From Parcubacteria group bacterium Gr01-1014_38 (lineage in GTDB: Bacteria > Patescibacteriota > Andersenbacteria > UBA10190 > CAIZMI01), in contig VMFP01000005.1 in assembly GCA_007376145.1 (NCBI GenBank), positions 1-52,087 of the forward strand: a stretch of 52,087 bases of DNA, read 5' to 3'. The notes beneath the pieces are model-generated. The model was not told the origin of the DNA. It ran no database searches and worked only from the letters and a program-made list of their open reading frames with translations. Numbering within the stretch: the first letter of the stretch is position 1; every line of letters starts with the position of its first letter. The position numbers and the translations under genes were made by a program. Shown here piece by piece: positions 24,859 to 33,370 of the stretch.

Positions 24859-26100
24859 TCACGTTCGAATCGGCATGATCAACGCGAGAGTCTCGAGTGT
24901 TGGTTTCGACTCTCCAGGAGCGCTCTGCGGAATGCGCGGTTTCTGGGTTGCCGTCCCGACCGGCCGAAGGAGTGTGGGGGTGGTGGCGCTTCCTAGCCCA
25001 ATCTGCACGCGATCCCCAGGGAGAGCCGACAGCGCTTCGCGGAGGAACCGGGCGTTGAAGGAAATGGCCACACTCTCTCCTCGCACCTCCGCAGGAATGG
25101 TATTCTCGGTTTCTCCTACTTCCGGGGTGACGGCGGTCACGCGGAGTTGGTCTGCTCCAACCTCCAGCGTCACCCGGCTCACCGCTTGCTCGCTGAAGAC
25201 CGCTGCGGCGCGTATGGAGCGGAGGAGATCCGCCCGGTCAACGTCTGCGGTCGTCGGTGACTGTTGGGGAAGAATTTGGGTGTAGTCGGGGTATACCCCT
25301 TCCACGCGGCGGGAGACGAGGTGGACGGTCGGCGTACGAAGGAGGACTTGCCCTTCACCCACGCGGAGGGTTGCCCCTTCCGCCGTCTCGAGGACCCGCC
25401 GTATCTCCTGGGCTGCCCGTCCCGGGATGATCACCGAGAGTGGTTGAGTAAGCGCAGAGGGAAGCGAAACTCGCACTTCCGCGAGACGATAGGAATCCGT
25501 CGCGGCAAGGATGAGGGTAGTCCCCTCTCCTCGAACAAGAACCCCCGCCAACTCGGGGCGTGTGTCATCCGTCGCGACGGCGTACAGCACCCTCTCGAGC
25601 CCTTGCCCGCACTCGCGGGGCGGAAGGGGGATTTCACTCCCCTCTTCCAGCGCAGGAATGAGGGGAAAATTTTCCGCTGATTCACCTTGGAGAACGGCGT
25701 GCGCGGCTTTGGGGGATTTCCCCTCTGTCTCCCGCGCGGTGATGACGAGTGCGCCGGGTTTTAAGTACAGCGTGACCGAGCCGGAAGGGAGATGCTGCAG
25801 GTACTCCGCAAGCATGCGGAAGGGGATGGTCACAGCTCCTTCCCCCCGGATTCTTCCTGCGAGCCAGGCGGTCACGCCAACTTCCAGATCGGTCGTGGAG
25901 AGGCGAAGCTGTCCTTGTTCGTTTTTTATGAGCACATTCCCGAGGATGGGTAGGGCGGGGTTTCTTCCCACGACGCCACTAACGATCCGAAGCGTTCGTG
26001 CGAGGTGTTCTTGGGTCGTGGTGAATTCACACTCCTCCCCCGTCCGCACTCGCGTTCGTTCTTTCTCTCGTACTTTCGGTTGTGGTTGGGAGCGGTTCAT
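24859..26100 (-). CDS. dnaN: DNA polymerase III beta sliding clamp
   Basis: A 413-residue beta clamp. Three repeated clamp domains are visible, starting with EFTTTQEHLARTLRIVSGVV, then ECGQGLERVLYAVATDDTRP and finally ADLLRSIRAAAVFSEQAVSR. The C-terminus LALIMPIRT matches the family MPMR ending. The first 25 residues (basic, RSQPQPKVREKER) are an extension absent from most clamps, so the true start could lie later. It lies 76 bases after dnaA and a perfect DnaA box sits directly before its ATG. Confidence 0.96.
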   Translation of the reverse strand: MNRSQPQPKVREKERTRVRTGEECEFTTTQEHLARTLRIVSGVVGRNPALPILGNVLIKNEQGQLRLSTTDLEVGVTAWLAGRIRGEGAVTIPFRMLAEYLQHLPSGSVTLYLKPGALVITARETEGKSPKAAHAVLQGESAENFPLIPALEEGSEIPLPPRECGQGLERVLYAVATDDTRPELAGVLVRGEGTTLILAATDSYRLAEVRVSLPSALTQPLSVIIPGRAAQEIRRVLETAEGATLRVGEGQVLLRTPTVHLVSRRVEGVYPDYTQILPQQSPTTADVDRADLLRSIRAAAVFSEQAVSRVTLEVGADQLRVTAVTPEVGETENTIPAEVRGESVAISFNARFLREALSALPGDRVQIGLGSATTPTLLRPVGTATQKPRIPQSAPGESKPTLETLALIMPIRT

Positions 26101-26101
26101 T

Positions 26102-26110
26102 TGTGGATAA
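26102..26110. promoter_or_regulatory. DnaA box between dnaA and dnaN
   Basis: TGTGGATAA, the exact reverse complement of the consensus TTATCCACA, one base before the dnaN start on the minus strand. It could take part in origin function or in regulation of dnaN. Confidence 0.7.
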
Positions 26111-26176
26111 GTTACCGTCTAGAGAGGAGAGTGCTTCGTCATCGCTGTGTACGGCGTGTGCATGTGATGGGGGCGA

Positions 26177-27595
26177 TTACTCAGCGGAGATGTATAACTT
26201 CTGGCGAATCGCAACAACGTCCTGGCGCAGTACCTCGTTTCTCTCCAAATGTTCCCCAACCTTCCCACAGGCATGCATCGCCGTCGTGTGATCGCGTCCT
26301 CCGAAGATAGCACCGATCGCGGGAAAGGAAAATTGATTTTCTGAGCGGAGGAGGTACATGGCCACCTGACGAGGGAGCACGACTTGCTTCCGTCGGCTTT
26401 TCCCCACGAGATCGCTCAAGTCAAGGTGATAGTGAGATCTCACCGCCTCCAAAACCAGATCGGTGTGGACCCTCGTGCGCTTCGGTTGGGAGAAGAGATT
26501 GGAGAGAAGCTCCTTCGTGCGCTCGAGGTCGGGAACCGTCCCTTGAAGCTCGAAGTAGGCGAGAACCCGGTTTAAGCATCCCTCCAACTCGCGGATGTTG
26601 TTCGCGACCTGCGCGGCAATGTACGTGAGGACAGACTCGGGGACGTGGGCCTTCCGGATCGTGCATTTAGCGTTCAGAATCGCAATGCGCGTTTCGAGGT
26701 CTGGGGCGCCAATGTCGGCAATCATCCCTCCTTCAAACCGGGAGCGGAGGCGCTCTTCGAGCGTCGCGATTGCTTTTGGTGGGCGATCACTACTAAAGAC
26801 GAGCTGTTTCCCTGCTCCGTAGAGTTCGTTGAAGGTGTGGAAGAGTTCATCCTGTGTCTTCTCTTTCCCAGCGAGAAACTGCACATCATCAACGATGAGG
26901 ATGTCGACCGCCCGGTACCGATCTCTGAAGTTGTACTGCGTCTTGGTTTGAATTGCGGTGATGAGTTCGTGCATAAACTTCTCACTCGTCACATACCGAA
27001 TACGGAGAGAACTTTTCCCAAGTACTGCATTCCCAACTGCCTGGAGGAGGTGCGTTTTCCCCAATCCCACTCCACCGTAGAGGAAGAGAGGATTGTACGC
27101 TTCCCCCGGGCGGCGGGCGACCGCCTGTGCGCAGGCGTGCGCGAGCTCGTTGTGCGCACCGACCACGAAGGTTTCGAACGTGTAGCGCACGTTGAGGTTT
27201 GAGGCCTTATCCCACTGGCTCTCACTCTCGCGCGGTGGTTCGGCAGAGTTGGGAGTTGGTGGGGTCGTCGAAGCGCGTTTGTAGAGGATCGTTTCCCCCA
27301 ACGGGAGTGCCCGTCGCTGGAGGACGGCCCCGTGGGCACTCACCTCGTACCGGATTCGCTGGATGGTGGGATCGACGCGCTGGAGAGAGGCAAGAATGAC
27401 CTGATGGTACTTATTCTCCAACCACTCCCGCGTGAAGATGTTGGAGACCGCGACCACCACCAAATCTTCCTCGCGTCGGGCGAGACTCGCCTGCTTAAAC
27501 CACGTTGCGAAGTGCGCTTTCGATACTGACAACTCAATGTCTCCAAGAGCAATCCTCCAGAGACTTCCCAAATCGGTATGAGGAGAAACAAGCAC
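26177..27595 (-). CDS. dnaA: DnaA, chromosomal replication initiator
   Basis: A 472-residue DnaA with all four domains. Domain I is [23 protein letters not shown]-like (11-33); a Ser/Pro linker (106-128) follows; the AAA+ domain has GGVGLGKTH (174-182) and [14 protein letters not shown]; domain IV has the DNA-binding signature [11 protein letters not shown]. The start is GTG at 27593-27595. It binds the DnaA boxes found on both sides. The near-consensus -10 TATACT (27603-27608, minus) next to those boxes suggests autoregulation. Confidence 0.97.
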   Translation of the reverse strand: MLVSPHTDLGSLWRIALGDIELSVSKAHFATWFKQASLARREEDLVVVAVSNIFTREWLENKYHQVILASLQRVDPTIQRIRYEVSAHGAVLQRRALPLGETILYKRASTTPPTPNSAEPPRESESQWDKASNLNVRYTFETFVVGAHNELAHACAQAVARRPGEAYNPLFLYGGVGLGKTHLLQAVGNAVLGKSSLRIRYVTSEKFMHELITAIQTKTQYNFRDRYRAVDILIVDDVQFLAGKEKTQDELFHTFNELYGAGKQLVFSSDRPPKAIATLEERLRSRFEGGMIADIGAPDLETRIAILNAKCTIRKAHVPESVLTYIAAQVANNIRELEGCLNRVLAYFELQGTVPDLERTKELLSNLFSQPKRTRVHTDLVLEAVRSHYHLDLSDLVGKSRRKQVVLPRQVAMYLLRSENQFSFPAIGAIFGGRDHTTAMHACGKVGEHLERNEVLRQDVVAIRQKLYISAE

Positions 27596-27639
27596 GGAGC
27601 GAAGTATAGCATGTAGGAGAGCGCGGGAATTGCCGTTTT

Positions 27640-27671
27640 TGTGGAAAATTCTGTGGATAAGATGTGGATGG
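27640..27671. other. DnaA-box cluster, probable oriC
   Basis: Three DnaA-box-like sites in the same orientation: TGTGGAAAA (27640-27648), TGTGGATAA (27652-27660, perfect) and TGTGGATGG (27663-27671). They lie between divergent dnaA and rpmH, a classic bacterial origin position. A further perfect box is at 26102-26110. Confidence 0.75.
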
Positions 27672-27683
27672 GGAGGCGAAGTT

Positions 27684-27713
27684 TTGACCCAATGGTTTCT
27701 CTTTCGGTATCAT
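27684..27713 (+). promoter_or_regulatory. promoter of rpmH operon
   Basis: TTGACC (27684-27689), 18-base spacer, TATCAT (27708-27713), ending 15 bases before the rpmH start. It sits directly beside the DnaA-box cluster. Confidence 0.65.
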
Positions 27714-27728
27714 ACCCAAGAGACGCTC

Positions 27729-27866
27729 ATGAAGCGGACCTACCAACCGAAGGTGCGCCGACGCGCGCGCGTCCACGGATTCCGATCTCGGATGCGTACT
27801 CCTGGTGGGCGACGGGTGCTTCACCGTCGGCGCCGGAAGGGTCGGCGTCACCTCTCTCCTTCTTAA
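27729..27866 (+). CDS. rpmH: ribosomal protein bL34
   Basis: A 45-residue, very basic protein beginning [18 protein letters not shown] and ending in an Arg-rich tail, the standard bL34 sequence of the large ribosomal subunit. The frame is open further upstream but homology fixes ATG 27729. First gene of rpmH-rnpA-yidD-yidC-jag, transcribed away from the origin. Confidence 0.97.
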   Translation: MKRTYQPKVRRRARVHGFRSRMRTPGGRRVLHRRRRKGRRHLSPS

Positions 27867-27882
27867 AGTACGGCGGTGGCCC

Positions 27883-28230
27883 ATGCTTCCCGCTCCGTAC
27901 CGGCTCCGGGGGAAACGGAATTTCCAGCGGGTGCAGGCGTCTCCCCATGTGGTGCGGACCAAGCTGTTGGCCATGCGCATCGTCCGTCGGAATGGTGGGC
28001 GCACGGCGCGGGTGTCCATCGCGGTGGGGCGGTGGGTGAGCAAGCGCGCGGTGGATCGGAATCGGATCACCCGCTGGCTCCGGGAATCCGTGCGGATACT
28101 TCTCCCGCGCCTCCGCTCGGGCGTGGATCTTCGGCTCTCCGCAACCGCACCGGCGGCTTACTACTCCTACCGTCAGTGTGTTGTGGGTGTGGAGACGCTC
28201 TTGAAGAAAGCTGACCTCTTGCAGAAGTAG
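27883..28230 (+). CDS. rnpA: ribonuclease P protein component
   Basis: A 115-residue RnpA, the protein subunit that helps RNase P RNA cut tRNA 5' leaders. The N-terminus YRLRGKRNFQRV and the RNR signature KRAVDRNRITRWLRE are present. It starts at ATG 27883, 16 bases after rpmH; earlier in-frame starts overlap rpmH and lack homology. No RNase P RNA gene is visible in the window. Confidence 0.95.
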   Translation: MLPAPYRLRGKRNFQRVQASPHVVRTKLLAMRIVRRNGGRTARVSIAVGRWVSKRAVDRNRITRWLRESVRILLPRLRSGVDLRLSATAPAAYYSYRQCVVGVETLLKKADLLQK

Positions 28231-28260
28231 CCCACCATTCTTTACCGTCCTCGCTAGGCG

Positions 28261-28569
28261 ATGCCGTACGGACCGATGACGGAGCTCACCCTACGCAGTA
28301 TCCGTCTCTACCAACACACACTCTCTCTCGACCACGGGTGGCTCCGATTTCTCTTCCCTTTTGGGTGCTGTCGGTACTCCCCCACCTGTTCGGAATACAC
28401 GGCGCAGGCCATCGAACGTTTCTGGCTGTGGAGGGGAGCATGGATGGGGGTGAAGCGCCTTCTTCGTTGCCACCCATGGGCGCGCGGTGGCGCTGACCCG
28501 ATCCCCGCGGGGGGCGCCGTCGCTTCACTCGAGCGTCGTTTGGCCCCCCATACTGGGACCTCCCGATGA
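28261..28569 (+). CDS. yidD: YidD membrane-protein insertion efficiency factor
   Basis: A 102-residue YidD. The hallmark [23 protein letters not shown] is followed by [20 protein letters not shown]. It aids YidC-dependent insertion at the inner membrane. An in-frame ATG at 28276 gives the usual family N-terminus ([13 protein letters not shown]) and is an equally likely start. Its stop overlaps the yidC start (ATGA, 28566-28569). Confidence 0.94.
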   Translation: MPYGPMTELTLRSIRLYQHTLSLDHGWLRFLFPFGCCRYSPTCSEYTAQAIERFWLWRGAWMGVKRLLRCHPWARGGADPIPAGGAVASLERRLAPHTGTSR

Positions 28570-29339
28570 GCATCTTTCACGAGTTCCTCTACCGTCCACT
28601 CTTCAACGCGCTCATTGCGTTGTACGCCTTTCTCCCTGGGGGTGATTTGGGGGTGGCGATCATCGTTCTCACCGTCGCGGTGCGTCTCCTCCTCTCTCCC
28701 CTTCTCCTCCGTCAGTTCCGATCGCAGCGGGCGCTCGCCGATCTCCAACCAAAAGTCACGGAAATCCGGCAGTCCACAAAGGATCCTTCCGAGCAGTCCC
28801 GGAAGCTCCTCGAGCTCTACCGACGTCACGGAGTCTCGCCGGTGGGCGGGTGTCTCCCCCTCCTCGTACAGCTCCCCATCCTCTGGGCAATGTACGCTGC
28901 CCTCCAAGGAGGCCTCAATCCCGACGCTATGTCCGCGCTGTACCCCTTCATCCCAAAACCGGAGATGCTCGATGCGACCGCGTTCGGGGTGGTGAACTTG
29001 GCGCAGCCCGCCTTCCAGCGTCCGGGGGGACAGTTCATCGTGTCCTGGCCGGCGGTCATCCTCGCGGCACTGACGGTCCTGGTGACCTACTGGCAGATGC
29101 GACTCACACCGACGCCGCAATCCCACTCCCCGGCGGAGGACCGAACCCCTGCAGAGCAGTTGACGCACCGCATGAGCGGCCAGTTTCGGTTCATTGTCCC
29201 GCTCACCACGGGGTACTTCACGCTCATTCTGCCCGCCGGCATTGCGCTCTACTGGTTTACGACCACCCTCGTCGCCGTCGCCCAGCAGTGGTACCTTCTC
29301 CGGAAGGTGCAGCCGGTTTCTTCTCTCCACGGGCGGTGA
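28566..29339 (+). CDS. yidC: YidC membrane protein insertase
   Basis: A 257-residue YidC/Oxa1 insertase without the large periplasmic domain of Gram-negative YidC, as in Gram-positives and Patescibacteria. Helices start at about 27 ([20 protein letters not shown], with the conserved hydrophilic-groove Arg), then a charged coiled region [35 protein letters not shown], and C-terminal helices ending at [19 protein letters not shown]. No lipoprotein cysteine is visible at the start. It is coupled to yidD. Confidence 0.95.
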   Translation: MSIFHEFLYRPLFNALIALYAFLPGGDLGVAIIVLTVAVRLLLSPLLLRQFRSQRALADLQPKVTEIRQSTKDPSEQSRKLLELYRRHGVSPVGGCLPLLVQLPILWAMYAALQGGLNPDAMSALYPFIPKPEMLDATAFGVVNLAQPAFQRPGGQFIVSWPAVILAALTVLVTYWQMRLTPTPQSHSPAEDRTPAEQLTHRMSGQFRFIVPLTTGYFTLILPAGIALYWFTTTLVAVAQQWYLLRKVQPVSSLHGR

Positions 29340-29385
29340 GCCCTCCCTTGTGGTACTTCTCTTCACGCCTTTCCCACAACGATCG

Positions 29386-29916
29386 ATGGTCCTCGCTCCC
29401 TGCTCTCATTCTGACACCCGCCGTACCTCGGCGGGGGTACAGGACGACGATCTCCTGACTCGGGTTGAGCAGGCAACGAAGGAATTCCTTGTGGTGATGG
29501 GGATGCCCGGGGAGGTCGTCTGTCGTGATCGGCGGCAGGACGAACATTCGTGCTTGTGGGTAGAAATTCTCTCCTCCGAGAGTCGCTTTCTCATCGGAGA
29601 GCGCGGTGCGACCCTGGGGGCGCTCGAGCATGTACTGCGCCGCCTCCTCCGGGGCGTGGTTGGTGATGCCGTCCGCATCGTCGTGGACGTGAACGCGTAC
29701 CGAGCGCGGCACGCGGATCTTCTCCGCCGACGGGCGCGCGAAGCGGCCCGGCGGGCCTGCGCGACCCGGCGCGCCGTCATTCTTGAACCGATGACCGCGG
29801 CCGATCGGCTGGTGATTCACCTCACCCTGGCGTCGGAAGCCGACGTGATGACCGAGAGCGTGGGTGAAGATCCGGAACGGCGCGTCGTCGTACGACCCAA
29901 GGATCCGCTCACGTAA
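29386..29916 (+). CDS. jag: Jag/KhpB-like KH-R3H RNA-binding protein
   Basis: A 176-residue protein with a KH domain (FLIGERGATLGALEHVLRRLL, GxxG loop GERG) and an R3H domain ending in ILEPMTAADRLVIHLTLASE and TESVGEDPERRVVVRP, as in Jag/KhpB. The N-terminal Jag domain of Firmicutes is absent. KhpB binds RNA and affects cell division and wall synthesis. The start is uncertain; ATG 29386 is the first after the yidC stop. It ends the rpmH-yidC run. Confidence 0.88.
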   Translation: MVLAPCSHSDTRRTSAGVQDDDLLTRVEQATKEFLVVMGMPGEVVCRDRRQDEHSCLWVEILSSESRFLIGERGATLGALEHVLRRLLRGVVGDAVRIVVDVNAYRARHADLLRRRAREAARRACATRRAVILEPMTAADRLVIHLTLASEADVMTESVGEDPERRVVVRPKDPLT

Positions 29917-29970
29917 AGATTCTTCCCGTGTTCGCGCTGACAGCCGCGCGCTGTTAGCCACAAACACCGC

Positions 29971-31431
29971 ATGTCGGTGCTCCCTCCCCGTCTCCTCTCC
30001 GGCGCGGCCGTTTCCACCTTCGGGAGAGTTCTTGGTACCCTCGTCTCCGTCTTGACGGTGGGTGTCGTCACGCGCAGCCTTGCGGCCGGCGGGGGCGTGG
30101 CTGCCTATGGGACATACGCGACGATCTTCGCCTTCCTGGCGGTTGCAGCGGTGGTCGCCGACGGGGGGCTCTACCTCGTCTTCACCAAGTGGGCGGCGCG
30201 AGAGGACGCCGAGGGAGAATCGCGCATCTTCCAGGCGGTGCTTCGTCTTCGCTTCGTGAGTCTCGGGGTCGCTCTGTTCCTCCTGGCGACCGTGGTCTCG
30301 GTGCTCCCCTACCCAGCAGTGGTCCGTGCTGGGGTTCTCCTCGGCACCGTCGGCGTCGGCAGCCAGCTCGTTACCCAGCTTCTCCTCGGGGTCTTCCAGA
30401 AGCGCCTCCGGATGCTCGCGCCGGCCGTGTCGGAGGTCCTCGGCCGGGGGGCGACTCTCCTCTTCTCTCTCCTCATCAGCTGGCGGGGGGGAGGGGTTCT
30501 TGCTTTCGTGGGCGCGTTCGTCGTCGGCGCGCTCGTGACACTTGTTGGGAATCTTCTCGCCGTCCGGCGCTTCCTTACCGCGCCCTCCGCCCACCCAGGT
30601 CCCCGCGCTTCCGCCGTCATCCGCGAAGCATGGCCACTCGGTCTCATGCTCATCTGCTGGCTCCTCGTGTTCCGAGTTGATAGCGTGCTCTTGTCTCTCT
30701 TCCGGCCACCGGAAGAGCTTGGGTGGTACGCACTCCCCTACAAAGTGCTCGAGAGTCTCCTGTTCTTCCCTGCGATGATCGGCGGATTACTTCTCCCCGC
30801 GCTCTCCAAGGAGGCAATCGCGGAGAAACGACGGTTTTCCGAAGCGCTCTCCGCTGCGACCAGCCTCTTCCTTGTCCTCACGATTCCGACCGTCGCTCTC
30901 CTCTTTCTTAGCGCGCCGTGGGTCATTGCCGTCTTGGGAGGGCCGGGGTTCTCCCCTTCCGTCCCCGTCCTGCGCATTCTCGCCGTGGCTCTCGGGACGC
31001 TCTTTTTCGGCAATCTCTACGGGAACAGCGCGATCGCCCTCGGGGCGCAGCGGTCACTCCTCCGTGCGGCGATGATCCTCGCGCTCTTCAACATCCTCGT
31101 GAACCTGGTAATCATTCCGCGTTATTCCTTCTTCGGTGCGGCCTGGACGACGCTGGGGACCGAACTCCTCTCTGCGCTGACCGCTTTCGGCATCGTGTGG
31201 CGGCGCGTGCGATTTACATTCTTCTCCGCCCCGAACTGGCATATTGCCAGCGCTGGGGGGGTTCTCTTGCTCGTGAGTTTTCTTCCGCTCCCGTCCTCCC
31301 TCCGGATCATGATGAGCGTGTCCGCGTACGCGGCCGCACTCTGGGTCCTCGGCGTGCTCACCCCGCGCCGTCTCGCGGCGCTCCTTCGTGCCCAGCGGCT
31401 GTCTGGGTCGAGCCCAGTGGGAGAGCTATGA
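29971..31431 (+). CDS. Wzx-like polysaccharide flippase
   Basis: A 486-residue membrane protein with about 12-14 helices and the N-terminal pattern of the polysaccharide transporter (Wzx/MATE-like) group: SGAAVSTFGRVLGTLVSVLT then YGTYATIFAFLAVAAVVADG. It should flip lipid-linked glycan units across the membrane. Its stop overlaps the start of a GT2 gene (ATGA), beginning a polysaccharide cluster that runs to 36.9 kb. Confidence 0.87.
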   Translation: MSVLPPRLLSGAAVSTFGRVLGTLVSVLTVGVVTRSLAAGGGVAAYGTYATIFAFLAVAAVVADGGLYLVFTKWAAREDAEGESRIFQAVLRLRFVSLGVALFLLATVVSVLPYPAVVRAGVLLGTVGVGSQLVTQLLLGVFQKRLRMLAPAVSEVLGRGATLLFSLLISWRGGGVLAFVGAFVVGALVTLVGNLLAVRRFLTAPSAHPGPRASAVIREAWPLGLMLICWLLVFRVDSVLLSLFRPPEELGWYALPYKVLESLLFFPAMIGGLLLPALSKEAIAEKRRFSEALSAATSLFLVLTIPTVALLFLSAPWVIAVLGGPGFSPSVPVLRILAVALGTLFFGNLYGNSAIALGAQRSLLRAAMILALFNILVNLVIIPRYSFFGAAWTTLGTELLSALTAFGIVWRRVRFTFFSAPNWHIASAGGVLLLVSFLPLPSSLRIMMSVSAYAAALWVLGVLTPRRLAALLRAQRLSGSSPVGEL

Positions 31432-32345
31432 CTCTGACGGTCGTCATTCCCGCGTGGAACAGCGCGGCTTCCATCGTCCGCGTGCTCTGCGCGCTCCGCC
31501 CGCAGCTCCTTCCCCACGACGCTGTGGTTGTCGTGGATGACGGGTCAACCGATGCGACCCCCGAGCTTATACCTCAGGAGCAACTCCTGTTCGGGGGGCG
31601 TCTCCACTTCACCCGTCAGGAACATCGCGGTGCCGCGGCTGCGCGGAACCACGGCATGGCGGTCTCGACGACGGACCTTGTCCTGTTCCTCGGCGCTGAT
31701 ATGCTCCCCGCGGCGTCTCTCCTCGCGCGCCATCGGGCGGTGCACCAGCAGTACCCAGAGGAGACCACCGGGTGTTTGGGGTTCGTGACGTGGGACCCAC
31801 TACTCCCCCCGACGCCGTTCATGGTGTGGTTGGAGCACGGCGGGTCTCAGAACGCCTACGGAGAGATCGCCGGGCTGCGGTGGGTCGATCTCGCGCGGTA
31901 CTGCTACGGGTCGAACATTTCCTTCAAGCGAACGTTCGTCCAACGCGCGCGGGGGTTTGATGAGCAGAACTTCCGGACGTACGGATGGGAAGACCTCGAC
32001 CTTGGGATCCGACTCGCGGCTCGCGGTGGGAGAATCTACTACGAGCCTTCCGCCCGCGCGTACCACGCGCACCACTATTCCTTCGACTCCTGGGTACGTC
32101 GTCAAACCTTGGCGGGGGAGAGTTTTGTGACGATCGCCCGCATCCACCCCACACGGGAATCTCTCCCGAGAACCGCTGTGGGGATGAGGTACGCGGCCCG
32201 TCGTTTCCTCCACCACTTTCCTCTCGGAGCCAGTCTCCGTTCCCTCGCCCGCCACTCGGAACGGCGGTGGATTCTTCCTGGCCTGTACGCTCGGGTATCC
32301 GGATGGGTGTTTACTAAGAGTGTTCACCAGAGACTCGCGAGGTAA
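31428..32345 (+). CDS. family 2 glycosyltransferase
   Basis: A 305-residue GT2 enzyme. TLTVVIPAWNSAASIVRVL, VVVVDDGSTDAT (nucleotide-sugar site) and VLFLGADMLP (GAD in place of the usual DxD) are in order, followed by FRTYGWEDLDLGIRLAARGG (catalytic ED). It probably adds a sugar to a lipid-linked glycan at the cytoplasmic face. It is coupled to the flippase by an ATGA overlap. Donor sugar cannot be inferred. Confidence 0.9.
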   Translation: MTLTVVIPAWNSAASIVRVLCALRPQLLPHDAVVVVDDGSTDATPELIPQEQLLFGGRLHFTRQEHRGAAAARNHGMAVSTTDLVLFLGADMLPAASLLARHRAVHQQYPEETTGCLGFVTWDPLLPPTPFMVWLEHGGSQNAYGEIAGLRWVDLARYCYGSNISFKRTFVQRARGFDEQNFRTYGWEDLDLGIRLAARGGRIYYEPSARAYHAHHYSFDSWVRRQTLAGESFVTIARIHPTRESLPRTAVGMRYAARRFLHHFPLGASLRSLARHSERRWILPGLYARVSGWVFTKSVHQRLAR

Positions 32346-32521
32346 CCTTCATCTGTGGAAAACTCTCAACGGTGCTCATGCTTCTTTACGAGTCGAGAAA
32401 GTGCATTTTTATGGCGTATGAAAGGGGAAAATCACCAGTCTGTTTCTGTGGACCTCCCGAAGTTTTCCGAGTGCGAGGACCACGCCGTCCACAGTTTGTA
32501 CACATTTGGTAAACACCAGAA
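32346..32521. other. gap inside the glycan cluster
   Basis: Within this 176-base gap I see two TGTGGAAA/TCCACAG-like sites of the kind that occur by chance and an AT-richer stretch at 32385-32430. No gene, hairpin terminator or clear promoter is supported. It may start a new transcript for the second half of the cluster. Confidence 0.4.
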
Positions 32522-33370
32522 ATGAGCCTCCTCAACGACACGGCGATTGTCGTCCTCCACTTCGGGTCTCCGGAGGTTACCGAGACGGCACTGGAGACGA
32601 TCCGCCACTGGTATCCCAATCCACAATCCCCCCGAGTCTTTGTCGTGGAACACGGGGTGCCTTCCGTGACGCTCGAGAGGTTCCGCGACGTCACGCGGAT
32701 ATCTCTGCCGAAGAACCTCGGGTATGGCGCGGGGAACAACCAAGGACTGCGGGTGGCGTTGGACGCTGGAGCTCGTTTGGTCATTCTCGTCAACAACGAT
32801 GTGCGCATTACCCCAGGGGCGTTCGAAGCGATGCGTCGCGCTGCAGATCAGCCCACGGTTGGAATCGTTGGTTTCCCCGTCCGAGAACCCGAGGGGATGG
32901 TGTGGGGCGGGGGCCGCGTGTCCTGGTGGGCGCTGAAGACCCACCTCGCTCGCCAACCTACTGCGCCCGCTGCCCTCCACTACATCCATGGTGTCTGCCT
33001 TGGCCTCACCCGCGCCTGTGTCGAACGGGTCGGGATGCTCCGTGAGGATTTCTTCCTGTACTGGGAAGATGTGGACTACGGGCTTCGGGCGCGGCGGGCG
33101 GGATTCACCTTCGCGGTTGCTCACGCGTCACCACTTCTGCATCTCTCCTCTCTCCACGGAGCCGGCAGGGAGACGCCGAAGACGTATTACTTGGTGCGGA
33201 ACGCGGTGTACCTCGTGAGCGAGTGGGGGACTCTCCCCGCCCGCTGGTGGGTGCGGGTGCTCACTCCTCTCCGGCGGTGGGTGGCGACGGTGCGCGGGAA
33301 ACGGATGGTCGCCCGCGCGCTGGCGGATGCGGCACGCGGCGTGGTTGGGCCGGCGCCGACGGATCTATGA
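32522..33370 (+). CDS. family 2 glycosyltransferase (rhamnosyltransferase-like)
   Basis: A 282-residue GT2 enzyme with the WbbL/rhamnosyltransferase pattern: TAIVVLHFGSPEVTETAL, LPKNLGYGAGNNQGLRVAL, LVNNDVRITPGAF (DxD equivalent NDV) and FFLYWEDVDYGLRARRAGF (catalytic ED). Rhamnose specificity is a family-level guess. The stop overlaps the next gene's start (ATGA, 33367-33370). Confidence 0.88.
   Translation: MSLLNDTAIVVLHFGSPEVTETALETIRHWYPNPQSPRVFVVEHGVPSVTLERFRDVTRISLPKNLGYGAGNNQGLRVALDAGARLVILVNNDVRITPGAFEAMRRAADQPTVGIVGFPVREPEGMVWGGGRVSWWALKTHLARQPTAPAALHYIHGVCLGLTRACVERVGMLREDFFLYWEDVDYGLRARRAGFTFAVAHASPLLHLSSLHGAGRETPKTYYLVRNAVYLVSEWGTLPARWWVRVLTPLRRWVATVRGKRMVARALADAARGVVGPAPTDL

Noticed and set aside
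29257-30594. A 445-codon minus-strand frame across jag and the flippase
   Set aside because: Extremely charged, low-complexity composition and overlap of two well-supported genes mark it as a shadow frame.
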